Positions 10,967 to 22,907 of a stretch of 64,000 nucleotides of DNA are shown here, piece by piece (the first letter of the stretch is position 1; each line of letters opens with the position of its first letter). The notes beneath the pieces are model-generated. The model was not told where the DNA came from. It did no database searches and saw only the letters and a program-made list of their open reading frames with translations. Source of the stretch: Adineta steineri (lineage: Eukaryota > Rotifera > Eurotatoria > Adinetida > Adinetidae); contig CAJNOI010000004.1 in NCBI GenBank assembly GCA_905250115.1, positions 1,278,621-1,342,620 of the forward strand, written 5' to 3'. The translations under genes and the position numbers were made by a program.

Positions 10967-12885
10967 TTTATTAAATGATACAAGCAAAAAAAAAATAAAA
11001 TGTAACTGATTTGCTGACAATAGAGATTAATGAGTCATCACTCTATTAAAGCAACCACAACAAATAATTAATTGGTGCGTACATTTAGTCTATTGTCGCT
11101 ACTGTCTCTTAATGAAAATATACCTTGCGAAGCTAAGATGAGCAAATAATCGAATAGAAAGAAGAAATACAATAGATGATACTATTAACATTTATTGTCA
11201 AGTATTTATGTGCAGGAATAAAATAAAAAAAAATATATTCTCATCATTGTAACTATACGGATTTAGAACGATATCTGTATTTACTATGTATATCTTATCT
11301 ACATTTAGTATCGAATCTGAATAGAATTATATTTGACAGAACAAGAAGAAATAACTAAATATTGACTTTATTTGAAGAATAACTAATAACTAGTTGAAAT
11401 TTTATTTTTCTTCTGTTTAATCATGAATATGAAAAATTATTCAATATTAGTGATCTACATTCCATAAAATGGCAATTCATAATTCCCGATACATGAACTT
11501 GCTACTTATCACAGTATGTATGTATCGAGATTCTTATAGATAAGACAGGTTACAATTTCACTCATACGTGTTTAGCCGTACTTGATTAGAAAACGAATAT
11601 GGTTTCTATTAGTTGTAGATTACTAGAGTGGCAGCATAGATCAAACATTTTGAAGACCCACTCCCATCTTCATATGACGATGCTGCCTCAAATATGTTAA
11701 TATTCTTACTTGTTAGAGTAAATGAAATGAAGTCTGATGTGGAGTTGTTTATTGTCCGCAAGTGTACTGTCCGTGAGACAAAGAAAATCTTAACATATAT
11801 ATAGCTCACTCATTTAATATATTTTGTTTTGTTTAACCATGGTGAGAAACAATTAAAAAACTTCTAACAAAGAATTTGATCTTTTACTTTCTATCTTTTA
11901 CACAAAAAGATGCTAATAAATCATTTATATAGTATTTTAGAGAGACTTTTGTTTTGAGTATGTGTGTGTTTATTTCACAAGATTTTGGCAGACAGTAGAA
12001 AAATTCGTTTTCTTTCTCATGTATTTATCTGAGTTATTACTTGAAGAAGATTTTTGATGAGAAATTCTAGATAAATAGTTATTCAATAATTGATCTCCGG
12101 CTGCCACTTTATAATAATAATAATAAGAATATGATCTTTGCAGCAAAGAATTTGAATTTTGATTTACATTTTTGATAGTGTTAACAATTGTATCAAGGAA
12201 GGCAAATCTTCATTTTTTTTAAGTTTTCGAGTTATTACGAATAGTATTACATCGTTCATGAAGTTTACCTTTTATTCTTCAAGACTAAGTAGTAAATTAA
12301 ATACGATAAAAAACGATTCTAAAGAATTTCAGACTGTATTTTCTTGCTGATAATTAGTTTTCTATAAAATATAGAGAGTATTCTTTATTGCATAAACATT
12401 TTAAAAGGACTTCTTAAAATAATGCTATCGAATAAAGTGAGATATTGATAATAAATAGTTGAATCGTCATTTCATAATTAAAGTAATAATTGTCGAACGT
12501 TTTGAAACAGAATTAATATAAAGCAATTTACGAAAGAAATTTTTATTTGTATGCGAAATCTAAATCATATGTTTTAGATTTATCGTTGTATTTACTTTTT
12601 AATTTTAAAAATTCAACATGAAAATAAGGATGATTTATTTATCATATGATGGCAACTTTTAAATCTAGTTACTTGCTCTTCGCTAATTATTTTGACTATT
12701 ATCAGAATTACCCATCAAAATTTTATTTACATAGTATTTTAATTATACAGTTTATTTCATAAAATATAAAAGCATGTATGAGTAATAAGCAGTATGATCG
12801 CTAGAATAAAATGTTGTTTAACAATATGTCCTTTATTTTCGGCAACTTTCTGTGGTGGTGGTGGTAGTAGTGTTGTTGTTTGGCG
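10967..12885. other. Gene-poor intergenic region
   Basis: About 1.9 kb of AT-rich DNA. Small open frames at 11609-11809 (-) and 12159-12350 (+) have no recognisable content. A short ATA/ATAATA repeat is near 12111-12126. No gene called. Confidence 0.5.
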
Positions 12886-15051
12886 TCATTCAGTTTTTGA
12901 AGGTTTTTCACCACTTTCACCTTTGTCTGGTTTTGCAGGTTTTTCACCTTTTTCTGGTTTTGAAGGTTTTTCACCACTTTCACTACTTCCACCTTTTCCT
13001 GGTTTTGAAGGTTTTTCACCACTTTCACCTTTTCCTGGTTTTTCAGGTTTTGAAGGTTTCTCACCACTTTCACCTTTTCCTGGTTTTTCGGGTTTTGAAG
13101 GTTTCTCACCACTTTCACCCTTTTCTGGTTTTGTTGGTTTTTCACCTCCTTCAGGTTTTGTTGGTTTTTCACCTCCTTCAGGTTTTGGTGGTTTTTCACC
13201 CCCTTCGGGTTTTGTTGGTTTTTCGCCTCCCTCAGGTTTTGGTGGTTTTTCATGTCCTTCGGGTTTTGAAGGTTTCTTACCTCCTTCAGGTTTTGAAGGT
13301 TTTGGTCGACTATCTTCACTTCCGATTTGAGGACGACGATCACCACGACCGTTTTGTTGATAACGATTACCTCCACGATTAATTCGAACATTTACATTCA
13401 CATCGATTTCTAAATATAAGAAGATAATATTTCACAGATTATCAATATCTTATTCAAATAAATTATCACAAACTACCTTATTTTAGAAATCTATTTCCTT
13501 ATCATCATAGAATTAGTTAAAAGGTAAGGTATACTCATATGTTTTTAAACACTAAGAAGATATGTGTTCTCCAGGGATTTATATCTTCTTAACGAATTTT
13601 TATTTGTCTTCTCTGATATACAATATTACTTAGATGAAATTAGAATACAAGATGTATCAAATGATCGACTATTGTTTGCTTTGTAATCAGAACTACCTCG
13701 ACAGAATGAAGAAAAATACATTCTAAAAAATATTTTTGATTAAAATAACTCATAACTATTAATGATAGATGCGACTAGTTTTATACTATATTACAATACA
13801 TAAGATCAATTAAAGACATCCGAATAGTTTTTTACCGTTATTATTGTTTAAGTTCTGTTCGTTATCTTGATTAGCACATGGTTCATCTTTTTCGTCTTCT
13901 CGTTCATGTTCACCACCGGGTTGACGACCACCATGCTGATTATGGCCAGGTCGTTTACCACCATGGTCCGGTCGTTTACCGCCATGTTCAGGTCGTTCAC
14001 CACTGTGATCAGGTTTTCCACCATTGTGCTCGGGTTTTTCACCACTGTGGTCAGGTTTTTCACCGCCGTGTTCAGGTTTTCCACCATTCTGTTCGGGTTT
14101 TTCACCACTGTGCTCTGGTTTTTCACCATTCTGTTCGGGTTTTTCACCACTATGCTCAGGTTTTCCACCGGTCTGTTCAGGTTTTTCTCCAGTGTGCTCG
14201 GGTTTTTCACCAGTGTGTTCAGGTTTTTCACCATTATGCTCAGGTTTTCCACCAGTCTGTTCGGGTTTTTCACCACTGTGCTCAGGTTTTCCACCATTGT
14301 GCTCAGGTTTTTCACCACTATGTTCTTCACGATCAGGTCGAGGCTTTTTACCACCATTGTTTTCATTATGTTCACCGCTATGGTCTTCATGACTTGGTCG
14401 AGGTTTCTTGCCACCGTGGCTTTCGCTTTGTTCACCACTATGATCATCACGCTCAGGTTGACCTTGTTGTGGTCGATCACCGAACCATTGAGGGCGTCCT
14501 TGAGCAGCACTACCAATACGTACATTCACGTTAATGTTCACATCTATGTCAGAAGAAACCAATATGAATATGATATACTACATAACAGATTTATAACAAA
14601 TCAAACTCTTAAATTCATCAAAAGAACTAAGAATATATATTCATTTCAATTTATATTAAATATAATAATTTTTTTATCTAAACTAAAACTGAGTTACCAT
14701 CACCATTGTTATTACCATTTTGTCTTTGAAAGAGATCATCTTTACCACCTTTACCATGTTGTGGTGAAGGACGTTTTTCAAATTCTTCATGTCCTTCGCT
14801 AGCATCGGGTCGTCCTCCATGTTCTTTGTCACCATTTGGTCGTTCTCCATGTTCTTTACCGGCATCTGGTCGTCCCTCATGTTCCTCACTAGAATCTGGC
14901 TGTTCTTCATGACTATCTTTGCCGGGTTTTTTACCTAAAGATTTATAAAAAAAAGAAGGTTCAAAAGGTGTAGACGTCTAATTATATTATTACCTTGGCA
15001 TTGTGCACCTATGACAGCACATATGAGAAGAAGACACACAAACTTATGCAT
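12886..15051 (-). CDS. Secreted low-complexity tandem-repeat protein
   Basis: Not a family I recognise. Four exons (15051-14994, 14934-14698, 14543-13836, 13409-12886) join in frame and sum to 1527 nt, giving 508 residues. All three introns are phase 1. Exon 1 is a clean signal peptide (MHKFVCLLLICAVIGAQC). Exon 2 is acidic and Gly/His-rich. Exon 3 opens with DVNINVNVRIG and carries about 16 seven-residue units of the type GEKPEHS. Exon 4 opens with the related IDVNVNVRIN and carries nine- and fifteen-residue units of the type KPTKPEGGE. The mature chain should be disordered, rich in K, E, P, G and H, with hardly any hydrophobic residue apart from the VNVNVRI leaders. It could be a mucus, cuticle or adhesive component, but that is a guess. 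Confidence 0.75.
12890..13300 (-). repeat. 27-bp and 45-bp coding repeats (KPTKPEGGE type)
   Basis: In exon 4 of the same gene. Nine-residue units EGGEKPTKP give way to fifteen-residue units EKPGKGESGEKPSKP, showing stepwise expansion of a longer unit from a shorter one. Confidence 0.75.
13836..14460 (-). repeat. 21-bp tandem repeat coding for GEKPEHS-type heptads
   Basis: Coding minisatellite in exon 3 of the secreted repeat protein. Units are seven codons, KPE(H/Q)(S/N/T)G(E/G), with about 16 copies, degenerating toward both ends to RPDHGGK and KPRPDREEH forms. Confidence 0.8.
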
Positions 15052-15654
15052 ATTTTTTTATAATGATTGTGAATGTTTGGAATTAAATTCATTATGTTCG
15101 TATATATATATATGCTGTCCATTGACAAAAACAACGTAAACTTATTTTCTTAACAAAGAAATAAAATACAAATGTCCTTTTTACTGATATTTTAACCGGG
15201 TCCTGTATATTTGTCTGTGTGCAAAAAGAAATTTGATATCAGTTTGTTTAAAAATTATTATTATATAAAAGTCCACATAAATGTTTTTGTACGTAGTCAA
15301 GAATGACACAAAAATCTTAATATTTGCTAAAGAAACGAAGTAGAAGTCAACAAAGAACCATAATCCTAATAATAAATATTTTTAAAAAGGAATCGCAACC
15401 TCTGTACTTTAGTTTATCTTATCAAATTACCTGTAAATCATATGATGCAAAGAGTTTATGTCGAAAATGCTAAAGGTCAAATTATTTCTTGGATTGACAA
15501 GGCACTGAGACTAGTAATTACTACTGATTATCAATCTTTATTAAGAGATAAACTGACGAGGGAACGTTTTCAACTGTCCAATCACTTTTTCAATAAAACT
15601 TCTTGCGTTAAAAGTTATGGATCAGAATATATATGTCAATAGAAAATAATTTAG
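15052..15654. other. Intergenic region with an orphan open frame
   Basis: Upstream flank of the secreted repeat gene. A 66-codon open frame at 15442-15642 (+) leads toward the CoA-transferase relic but has no recognisable similarity to that family. Confidence 0.4.
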
Positions 15655-15995
15655 ATCACTTTTCAAAAACAAGTTATTGAAATTAAAAAATCCAAATCAA
15701 ACAAAATCTATTCGTGTTGTTGGTAATTATAAAATATTTTTTTCGCTCATTATTTAGAACTCAGAAATGAAGTCTTGAGGAATTGAATTTTTCTAATTGT
15801 TAATAAGTTCGAAGAATACTCTTTTAAATTATTAATTTAGATCCATCAGCAAATTTTGAAAATATCGAAAAATCTTCTATACTTCGTCATGCTGCACCAT
15901 TACTTGGTGAACATACTCGATCTATTCTTCAAAGTGAACTTAATTATACAAATGAACAACTTCATAAACTTATTCATGAGAAAATTATTCAATAA
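15655..15995 (+). pseudogene. C-terminal relic of a CaiB/BaiF (family III) CoA-transferase, copy A
   Basis: Two exon pieces remain. 15655-15722 reads ...KNPNQTKSIRVV. After an intron whose acceptor is the TTTAG at 15836-15840, 15841-15995 reads DPSANFENIEKSSILRH, then APLLGEHTRSIL and a normal stop. HAPPLLGEHT-type endings are the hallmark of family III CoA-transferases. No catalytic domain is present upstream, so this is a fragment. It matches copy B at 22908-23243 in sequence and splice pattern. Confidence 0.7.
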
Positions 15996-16346
15996 TTTCA
16001 TTTCGTATTTGTATATCTATTTTGCAACGTACGAAAACAAGAAGAGAGAGAAAAAAATATCTATATATATATAATAGAGAATCAAACTCGATATGACTGA
16101 GTTTTTTCTTCTCTAAGAACCAAAAAAAGGAAAAAAAGAAACTGTACATAATGACATAAGTATCAGAATCAATCTTATACATATTAATGATTGATGCAAG
16201 GTAAGGAAGATATGATGAACAAAGCATTTGCTTTGTTTTTTGTTCTATTTACATATGATATACAAAATCAAAAAAGAAAACACTATCACACAAGACAAAA
16301 AAAAAGAAAACGAGGAATAATTGTCATTCTTTAGCATTTCGATTCA
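15996..16346. other. Short intergenic region
   Basis: AT-rich spacer of 351 bp. No gene seen. Confidence 0.4.
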
Positions 16347-16945
16347 TCATTTTGATTTTTCAGTGGTATGTTCTAAATCTTCATATTCACCATGTTTATA
16401 TTTATGACGTAACTAAATGAGAAATAAATTAATCAATTATGAATTAAATTAGATATCAGAAAATAGTTTTACTTCATGCATAAATAAACATGATACATTA
16501 TATCTAATTGTACAGCACCTGGTAAACCTTGTATGCGTGTTAATGAACTCATAAATGAATGTGGATCAGTTATATCAAACATTTGTATTTCAATTCTAAA
16601 ATATTTCAAATATGTATGGTTTTTCTTGTAATATAATTGATTTTACTTTGAAAGAACATCAAATTGTGCTAAACTTCGATAAGGTAAATCAGCTTTTGAA
16701 ACCTCATCATTTAGAAAACTATTTTGTAGTATTGAAGTATTTGGTTGAACTGATACAGTTGTATGTAATGGAGGATAGAAACTTGTATTAAATAACGATC
16801 AAATAATGATTGTAAATACAACCATTGATTTTTAATCAAATTTGTATTCCATGTTTGTTCAACACGTATTATTCGTGGTAATTGATAATAATCAACAAAA
16901 TTATGATAATGTAATTGGATTAGTAGTAGTAGATGAAGCCATTTT
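16347..16945 (-). pseudogene. Unrecognised gene fragment with a frameshift
   Basis: Three exon-like pieces on the minus strand end in a stop at 16347. The first (from 16945, after a TTTTAG acceptor) reads WLHLLLLIQLHYHNFVDYYQ, with a strong aliphatic/aromatic pattern. Near 16790 the sensible frame changes by one base, from ...LFDRYL to SFYPPLHTTVSVQPN. The second piece contains FDITDPHSFMSSLTRIQGLP. The last reads LRHKYKHGEYEDLEH. No initiating exon was found. It is either a decaying gene or a real gene with an assembly error. Product unknown. Confidence 0.5.
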
Positions 16946-19100
16946 CTAAAATCAATAATTTAATAATTGTATCGAAATAAATGAAAAGAATATCGTATTT
17001 ATTTGTAATAAGAAAAAAATCACCAAAGGTAGATTGAGCAATCATGCATGGATACTTTTGATTAACAATGTAAGATGAGTCACTATGATTTAATCGTCTA
17101 TATCTTAACTTGTGCCTTCTCCTTTTTTTCTTTTTACATTGAATCGTTTCGGTTGATAATACACAATAATCATTGACGTGAAGGAGCAATAAAGCATGCA
17201 AATTATCCAGGTGTTAATTTTGCGTCGATATGAATCAATAAATACATGTTTCTGTGATGAGAAAATAAGAGAAAGAGGATGACTGTAGGAGATTCAGTCA
17301 TTGGACTTCATAATAGAAAAACAAGATGTTTTTCTGCTGTTTATTTTTGAGATTACAATACTTTTGTCAAATCTTCATTGTTATATTAAATGCTATGCAT
17401 GAATATAATTTCTTTCGTTTGACATTTCTCATGTCAACTGATCAATTGTGAGCGTTTGAGTTAATTTTGCTTTTATTGATGATTTGTTAACATACTTAAT
17501 TATAATTTATTGAGTTACTACTAAAAGCATTGGCTGTCATATTATCAAATCACTTATTATTAAAAGAATTTCAAAAATATTATTATTGAAAAGTTTATTA
17601 TTATTTAACTTATAGATGATATAATGCTATTTTCGTATACTTATCATTAATCTAGATTTCACAAAGTATTGTATTCTGAATGTTGAAGAGTACTAATTTC
17701 TGAATAGAATTAAAAATAAAATGATATACGAGTCTTTGAAGAGATGATCATAACTATAAATAGGTGAAAAGAAACATTCAATCTGTGACTATCAATATTT
17801 GATGCTATTCGAAAGTATTTTGTTCGAGCTTAATAGGTTTGTTTATAGTCTTGTTTATTAAGAATGCAACAATACGGTAACGATGTTTGTCCTGTTCTTG
17901 TGATTTATTCTCGTTTGAAGTATTGCGCATTATTATATTTTTCCGTATCAAAATTTGTCCTAATTTTATACAAAACATACACGAACATATCTACCCACCC
18001 GAGAGAACGAAAGACTATGAGAGAAAAAGACAACACGGATGAAATAAAGTGAGAGCAAAAAAACATTGCATAATGTATAAAATATGGAAAACGTAATCAG
18101 GGCAATACGTTAAATGAAAAGGATTCAAATGAACAGGGCAAATATCGTTACAATATCGTTTATTAGTATTGTTGTGTATTAAGGTATTGATGAGTATTGA
18201 TACTATTACAACCCTAACAATATCTTTTAATCAAATCGAAAGAAGACATCTGAAAGGTTTCCTTCTTAATTTACATGGAATTTAAAATTTTTCTAACTGA
18301 TTGTGAATATAGTTTTAATTCATTTTTGACATTCTATAATTCTTATATTGATTATTTGTCAAAAATGACTAATTTTTTTTCTATGTTTGTCATATTCAAC
18401 AATTTAATCCAAGAAAATTCACGATAAAATTATGCAGTATATCAGAATTATAGGCCTCTCTATGTTATTTATGAAAAATAATTAATATTATATTTTTAAA
18501 AGACACCTATTTGTTGAATCCATTTGTCAGTTATGTACATGATCGAATCATTTCTTCGCAAAGACGTGCTCGACTTAACTGGTGTTATAATCATTTAAGT
18601 TGGTTAGTACAAGATTGATCAAATATTATATTAGTTTATATATATAACATAGGAGGATGCCTATAATATTGACATCCTCTGTATAAATATTACTTTCATC
18701 GAAATTCGGCTGCACTAAGTAAACAAAAATCGATTTTCTTCATAAAAAAATTATTAAAATACGAACATACTTTATCATAAATGTTTTATTAATGATAAAT
18801 GAGATAGATAGGGAATTACGCAGGTAAATTAAATAATACAAAAAGTGTCAATCTATAATATATTTTACTATTTTATGAAAATAAATAGTGATCAAAATGC
18901 ATAGAATATATATTACAAACATAGAGAATAATGAATTTAATTAAATAAAAGTTCTNNNNNNNNNNGTTAGATTTATTTTAAATGTTTTGAGAACATTACC
19001 AATATCTTTTCAGTTCATTTTTTCTATTAATAATGCGGAATTTAGAATCATCGAATAAATTTGGTTTAATTATTATTTTCAGATTTCTATTTCCTAATAA
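16946..19100. other. Gene-poor region with an assembly gap
   Basis: About 2.1 kb, very AT-rich. Small open frames at 16920-17201 (-) and 17864-18052 (+) have no recognisable content. It contains ten N at 18956-18965. The end is the 5' flank of the receptor gene. Confidence 0.5.
18956..18965. other. Assembly gap (10 N)
   Basis: Ten N placeholder; the true length is unknown. Confidence 0.99.
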
Positions 19101-21776
19101 ATGGCATCTTGGTGGAGTTTTCGATACTTATGGTTATATTTTACACTTGGACAATTTAATGTTTTGTATGTAAGAACAGATTGGCCTTCTTTGAATACAT
19201 CAAATATACAATTATTGAGTCTTCTTTATGATACACCAGGTGGATCTAGCCCTTTAATAACTTACGTTCATGGTTTTGCAATGTTTAAATCAGCAATAAT
19301 ACTTGCTCAACGATACAATATAACAATTGAAGGACAGTTTATTGGATCCCAATCTGTATCGACCGATGGTATTATCATGGATGTTCTTCAAAGTACTTGT
19401 CAGATAACATCAACGGCAAACATCGTTGGTATCGTAGGACCGCGTCTTTCAAGAGAATCTCAGATTATTGCTCCTTTTGCTGCGAAAATAGGAATTCCTG
19501 TTATATCACATGATTCAACTACTCCTGCATTATCTGATCGAAGTGCGTATCCTACTTTTTATCGAACCGTTCCTGCAGATGATACAGCTGCATTAGCTAT
19601 TGGTCAATTATTTATTCTATTGAACTGGACATCTTGTGTAGTTATCTATCAAAATGATGCATTTGGACAAGGCTTTGAACAAGCAATCTCAGATGTATTT
19701 AATAATTATAATCTAACAATTGCAGAAACAATCATGTTCGATATTGCAACACTTCATATTCGAGGTGATTTGAAATCTCTTCTAATTAACAATCCAACTC
19801 GAATAGTTCTTTTATGGGCTCAAGAAGATTATGCAACTATGATTTTACAAAGTGCACTTGATTTAGGTGTACTCGGTCCAAGTTTTACATGGATATTAAG
19901 TGCAGAGATTGATTTAAGTTCATTTGACCCACAATGGTATCCAAACTTAATTGGAATGTTTACAATGGAAGCTGTTGTTGGAAATGTTGTAAATGCACCA
20001 ATAAATACAACATTATTAAATGATGCATATAACATTTGGCAGATGTATGAACCTGAATCATTTCCGGGAAGTGCAAATGTTGATTACAGTGCATTGTTTG
20101 CATTTGATGCAACTTGGACTTTAATTCAATCATTAGCACAACTTTGCTCAACTGTATTCACTAATGATTCATCCTCATGCATATCATTTACAAATGATAC
20201 ATTTTGTTTTAATAAACAATTTCTCAATACTGATAATTTATTGAATGTAATTAATTCGAATACATTTCTTGGTGTTACAGGTCCTATCCAATTTAGTGCT
20301 AATATAACAAATCGAGTTAATGGCACATATTTTATTTTAAAAAATGTTCAGAGTGCTTCAAATAATCTTCAATATGTACCAGTAATGTCATGGTCAAATT
20401 CACAGATTTGGACATTATATACATCAACAAGTGTAATTTTGTGGCCTGGAAATACTTTGACACTTCCTAGTGACAGTGCATCTGCTTCAGGTGTCACATT
20501 TCGCATTGCTATTTATGAAGTCACACCATTTACGATAGTCACACAAACTACTGATTCATTTGGAAACATAACAACAACATACACTGGATATATGCCTGAT
20601 CTTATTAACCTTTTGCAAACTAATATGAGTTTTATTCCACAAATTATATTAGTTCCATCAAATAATACCTACGACGATTTAATTTATGCAGTAGCAAATG
20701 GAATGTACGATATGGTAGTAGCTGATGTAACAGTTACTTCCGCACGAGAAGAATTAGTTGATTTTTCAGCTTCAATATTTGATGATTCATTACGTATTAT
20801 TATACGAGAAGCACCTAGTGTTAATATAGATTGGTTGGCATTTTTAAAACCATTTTCACGTACTCTTTGGTTAACTATTTTAGGTACTGTTGTATATGCA
20901 AGTATTTTAATCTTTTTAATAGAACGCCCATATAATGAAGCATTACAAGATCGATCAGTTATATCTGCGAGTGCAATGTCTACATGGTATTCGATGGCTA
21001 CCATAATGGCATGTGCACCGGATTTTAATGTTACAACAGCTGCTGGTCGATTATTAACTATTGGCCTATATATTTTAAGTTTAATATTACTAGCAGCTTA
21101 TACAGCTAACTTAGCATCTGATTTAACAATACAAAAATCGCAAACTGTCGTTAGTGGAATCGATGATATTAAAAATGGTAAGATACCATTTAGCCGTATT
21201 GGTATCCTTGTTGGTTCAGCTATGGAAGATTATTATTTACAAGAAGTATCCGGTGGTAGTCGAAACTTTTATTCGTTAACATCTATCACAGAAGCGTATG
21301 ATAAATTATTAAGTGGAGTCATTGATGCATCAATTATGGATGTTGGTCCTGTAGAATATGCAACTACTCATATCTATTGTAATTTAACTTTAGTTGGAGC
21401 TGACTTTGATGCAAGTGCATTTGGTATTGTTTATCAAAAAGGCTGGATTTATGCAAACGAATTAGATGTAAATCTCTTATCATTAAGAGAACAAGGTGTT
21501 TTGGATACTTTAAGAACAAAATGGTTTGAAGGAGGTGATTGCTCACAGACAGACGATAGCGGTACTGCGATGACAGTTGAATCATTGGCTGGTTTATTTT
21601 TAACTTTTGGTGTTATTAGTATTCTGTCCTTATTATTATTCGTTTGGTTAAAACGATCAGTTATAAAAGATTATTTTAAGTCACGTAAGCGTCGAAGGAC
21701 TTTAGTAATTACTCAGAATACAATGAAAGAAGAACATCCTCAAGAAACTGTTGCTGAGCAGTTCGTACACCTGTAA
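19101..21776 (+). CDS. Ionotropic glutamate receptor-like ligand-gated channel
   Basis: 891 residues in one uninterrupted exon. The order is: N-terminal hydrophobic signal, ANF-receptor-type amino-terminal domain (about 50-430), S1 ligand-binding half with the binding arginine in VTVTSAREELVDFS (about 540), M1 (about 583-610), re-entrant loop and M3 (about 628-675), S2 half with an acidic position in SIMDVGPVEY (about 750), then M4 (about 826-852) and a short basic tail. M3 keeps YTANLAS for the canonical SYTANLAAF gate. The pore loop reads YSMATIMACAPDF and lacks a typical Q/R-site and the K+-channel-like signature reported for one bdelloid receptor, so ion selectivity cannot be predicted. 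A TTTCAG acceptor lies about 19 nt before the ATG. The single-exon structure contrasts with the intron-rich neighbours and suggests retrocopy origin or intron loss. Confidence 0.9.
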   Translation: MASWWSFRYLWLYFTLGQFNVLYVRTDWPSLNTSNIQLLSLLYDTPGGSSPLITYVHGFAMFKSAIILAQRYNITIEGQFIGSQSVSTDGIIMDVLQSTCQITSTANIVGIVGPRLSRESQIIAPFAAKIGIPVISHDSTTPALSDRSAYPTFYRTVPADDTAALAIGQLFILLNWTSCVVIYQNDAFGQGFEQAISDVFNNYNLTIAETIMFDIATLHIRGDLKSLLINNPTRIVLLWAQEDYATMILQSALDLGVLGPSFTWILSAEIDLSSFDPQWYPNLIGMFTMEAVVGNVVNAPINTTLLNDAYNIWQMYEPESFPGSANVDYSALFAFDATWTLIQSLAQLCSTVFTNDSSSCISFTNDTFCFNKQFLNTDNLLNVINSNTFLGVTGPIQFSANITNRVNGTYFILKNVQSASNNLQYVPVMSWSNSQIWTLYTSTSVILWPGNTLTLPSDSASASGVTFRIAIYEVTPFTIVTQTTDSFGNITTTYTGYMPDLINLLQTNMSFIPQIILVPSNNTYDDLIYAVANGMYDMVVADVTVTSAREELVDFSASIFDDSLRIIIREAPSVNIDWLAFLKPFSRTLWLTILGTVVYASILIFLIERPYNEALQDRSVISASAMSTWYSMATIMACAPDFNVTTAAGRLLTIGLYILSLILLAAYTANLASDLTIQKSQTVVSGIDDIKNGKIPFSRIGILVGSAMEDYYLQEVSGGSRNFYSLTSITEAYDKLLSGVIDASIMDVGPVEYATTHIYCNLTLVGADFDASAFGIVYQKGWIYANELDVNLLSLREQGVLDTLRTKWFEGGDCSQTDDSGTAMTVESLAGLFLTFGVISILSLLLFVWLKRSVIKDYFKSRKRRRTLVITQNTMKEEHPQETVAEQFVHL

Positions 21777-22907
21777 TCGCTTTTCTCTGATAAAATAGAT
21801 GTACAAACATGAAACTATATTTTATTTACAAATAACTTTCAACTTATTCTCATATATTTCATTATCTATAAACTGATACGAATATTCAACGATAACATTT
21901 ATTCAATCATTAAAAAATTTAAAGTACATAGAGTTCTTCAGGATAATTTATATTACTCTAACAAAAATAATAACAATTTATTTTCCTAATTTTCTACTCA
22001 TTTTTTATTACTTTTTTTATAATAAAAATGCATAATCTTGCTCTATTGATGAGGCTAAACAAACTAAAAATGAATGTTATACCCATTAAACTTTCAAGAT
22101 ATTTTACTATAAACAGAAATTTCACAGTTCCTATTATCTTCATATTCTTTCGAAGCAAATGTATTTTTAAAAGATAAATAAAAAAGGAGAAAAGATTTTA
22201 AATAAGAAAATCGATCCCATATCAAAAATAAATTCTATCCGTCCAATTGTGAAAATTTAATGATAATCGAAGTGAAACACTTAAATCTGTTTATGATGTT
22301 ATTTGTTCTATTCATTCTCTTAAAGACTTACATATAGATATTTCTATTAGTTGAAAAATTTCATTAAAATAACCGTATCCTACCAATTTTTGATTTGAAT
22401 CAGTATTATTCTTCGTTACTTCTAATAAAGTTGTGCACGAACTTACTGTTGTTTTACAAATCTCCTGTTGATATTCATTCAAAATTGTTTAAAGCTACAG
22501 TTACATGCGCGTGTACATACATACGTGAGCCAGATATATATATATTTTTTCTGAGAGACAGAAAAGGCTCAGATAAATTTAAAGAAATAAAACAAGCAGA
22601 ATAGAAGACAATTCTGTGTGTAAGTTTAATATTGTTAGTAATATCGTTGTGGATGATGTAATGAAAGGAAAAATTAGGAACGAATACAATCTTATAGATG
22701 ATATCCGAATAGAAAGAAAAACAGAATCATCAAAACTGACTGTTGATTTAATTACGCTACATAACTATACATTTTTCTAGAAAATAAAATGAAAGAAATT
22801 GATAAATACATACAGATTTAGATCTAGATATACCTGTCGTCTGATAATTGTGATAAATAATCTCGTTCAATTAAACTTTCAATGCGTTTTTTCATAACAT
22901 TATTTAG
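21777..22907. other. Intergenic region
   Basis: AT-rich 1.1 kb. A 69-codon open frame at 22395-22604 has no recognisable content. No gene called. Confidence 0.4.

Noticed and set aside
12801-13391. Long open frames on both strands and in several phases across 12794-13391
   Set aside because: They are shadows of the tandem coding repeat; only the minus-strand KPTKPEGGE frame continues by splicing to a signal peptide.
13867-14802. 311-codon plus-strand open frame rich in Phe/Thr
   Set aside because: Antisense reading of the heptad repeat array; no start context or splice signals, and it runs through the intron of the minus-strand gene.
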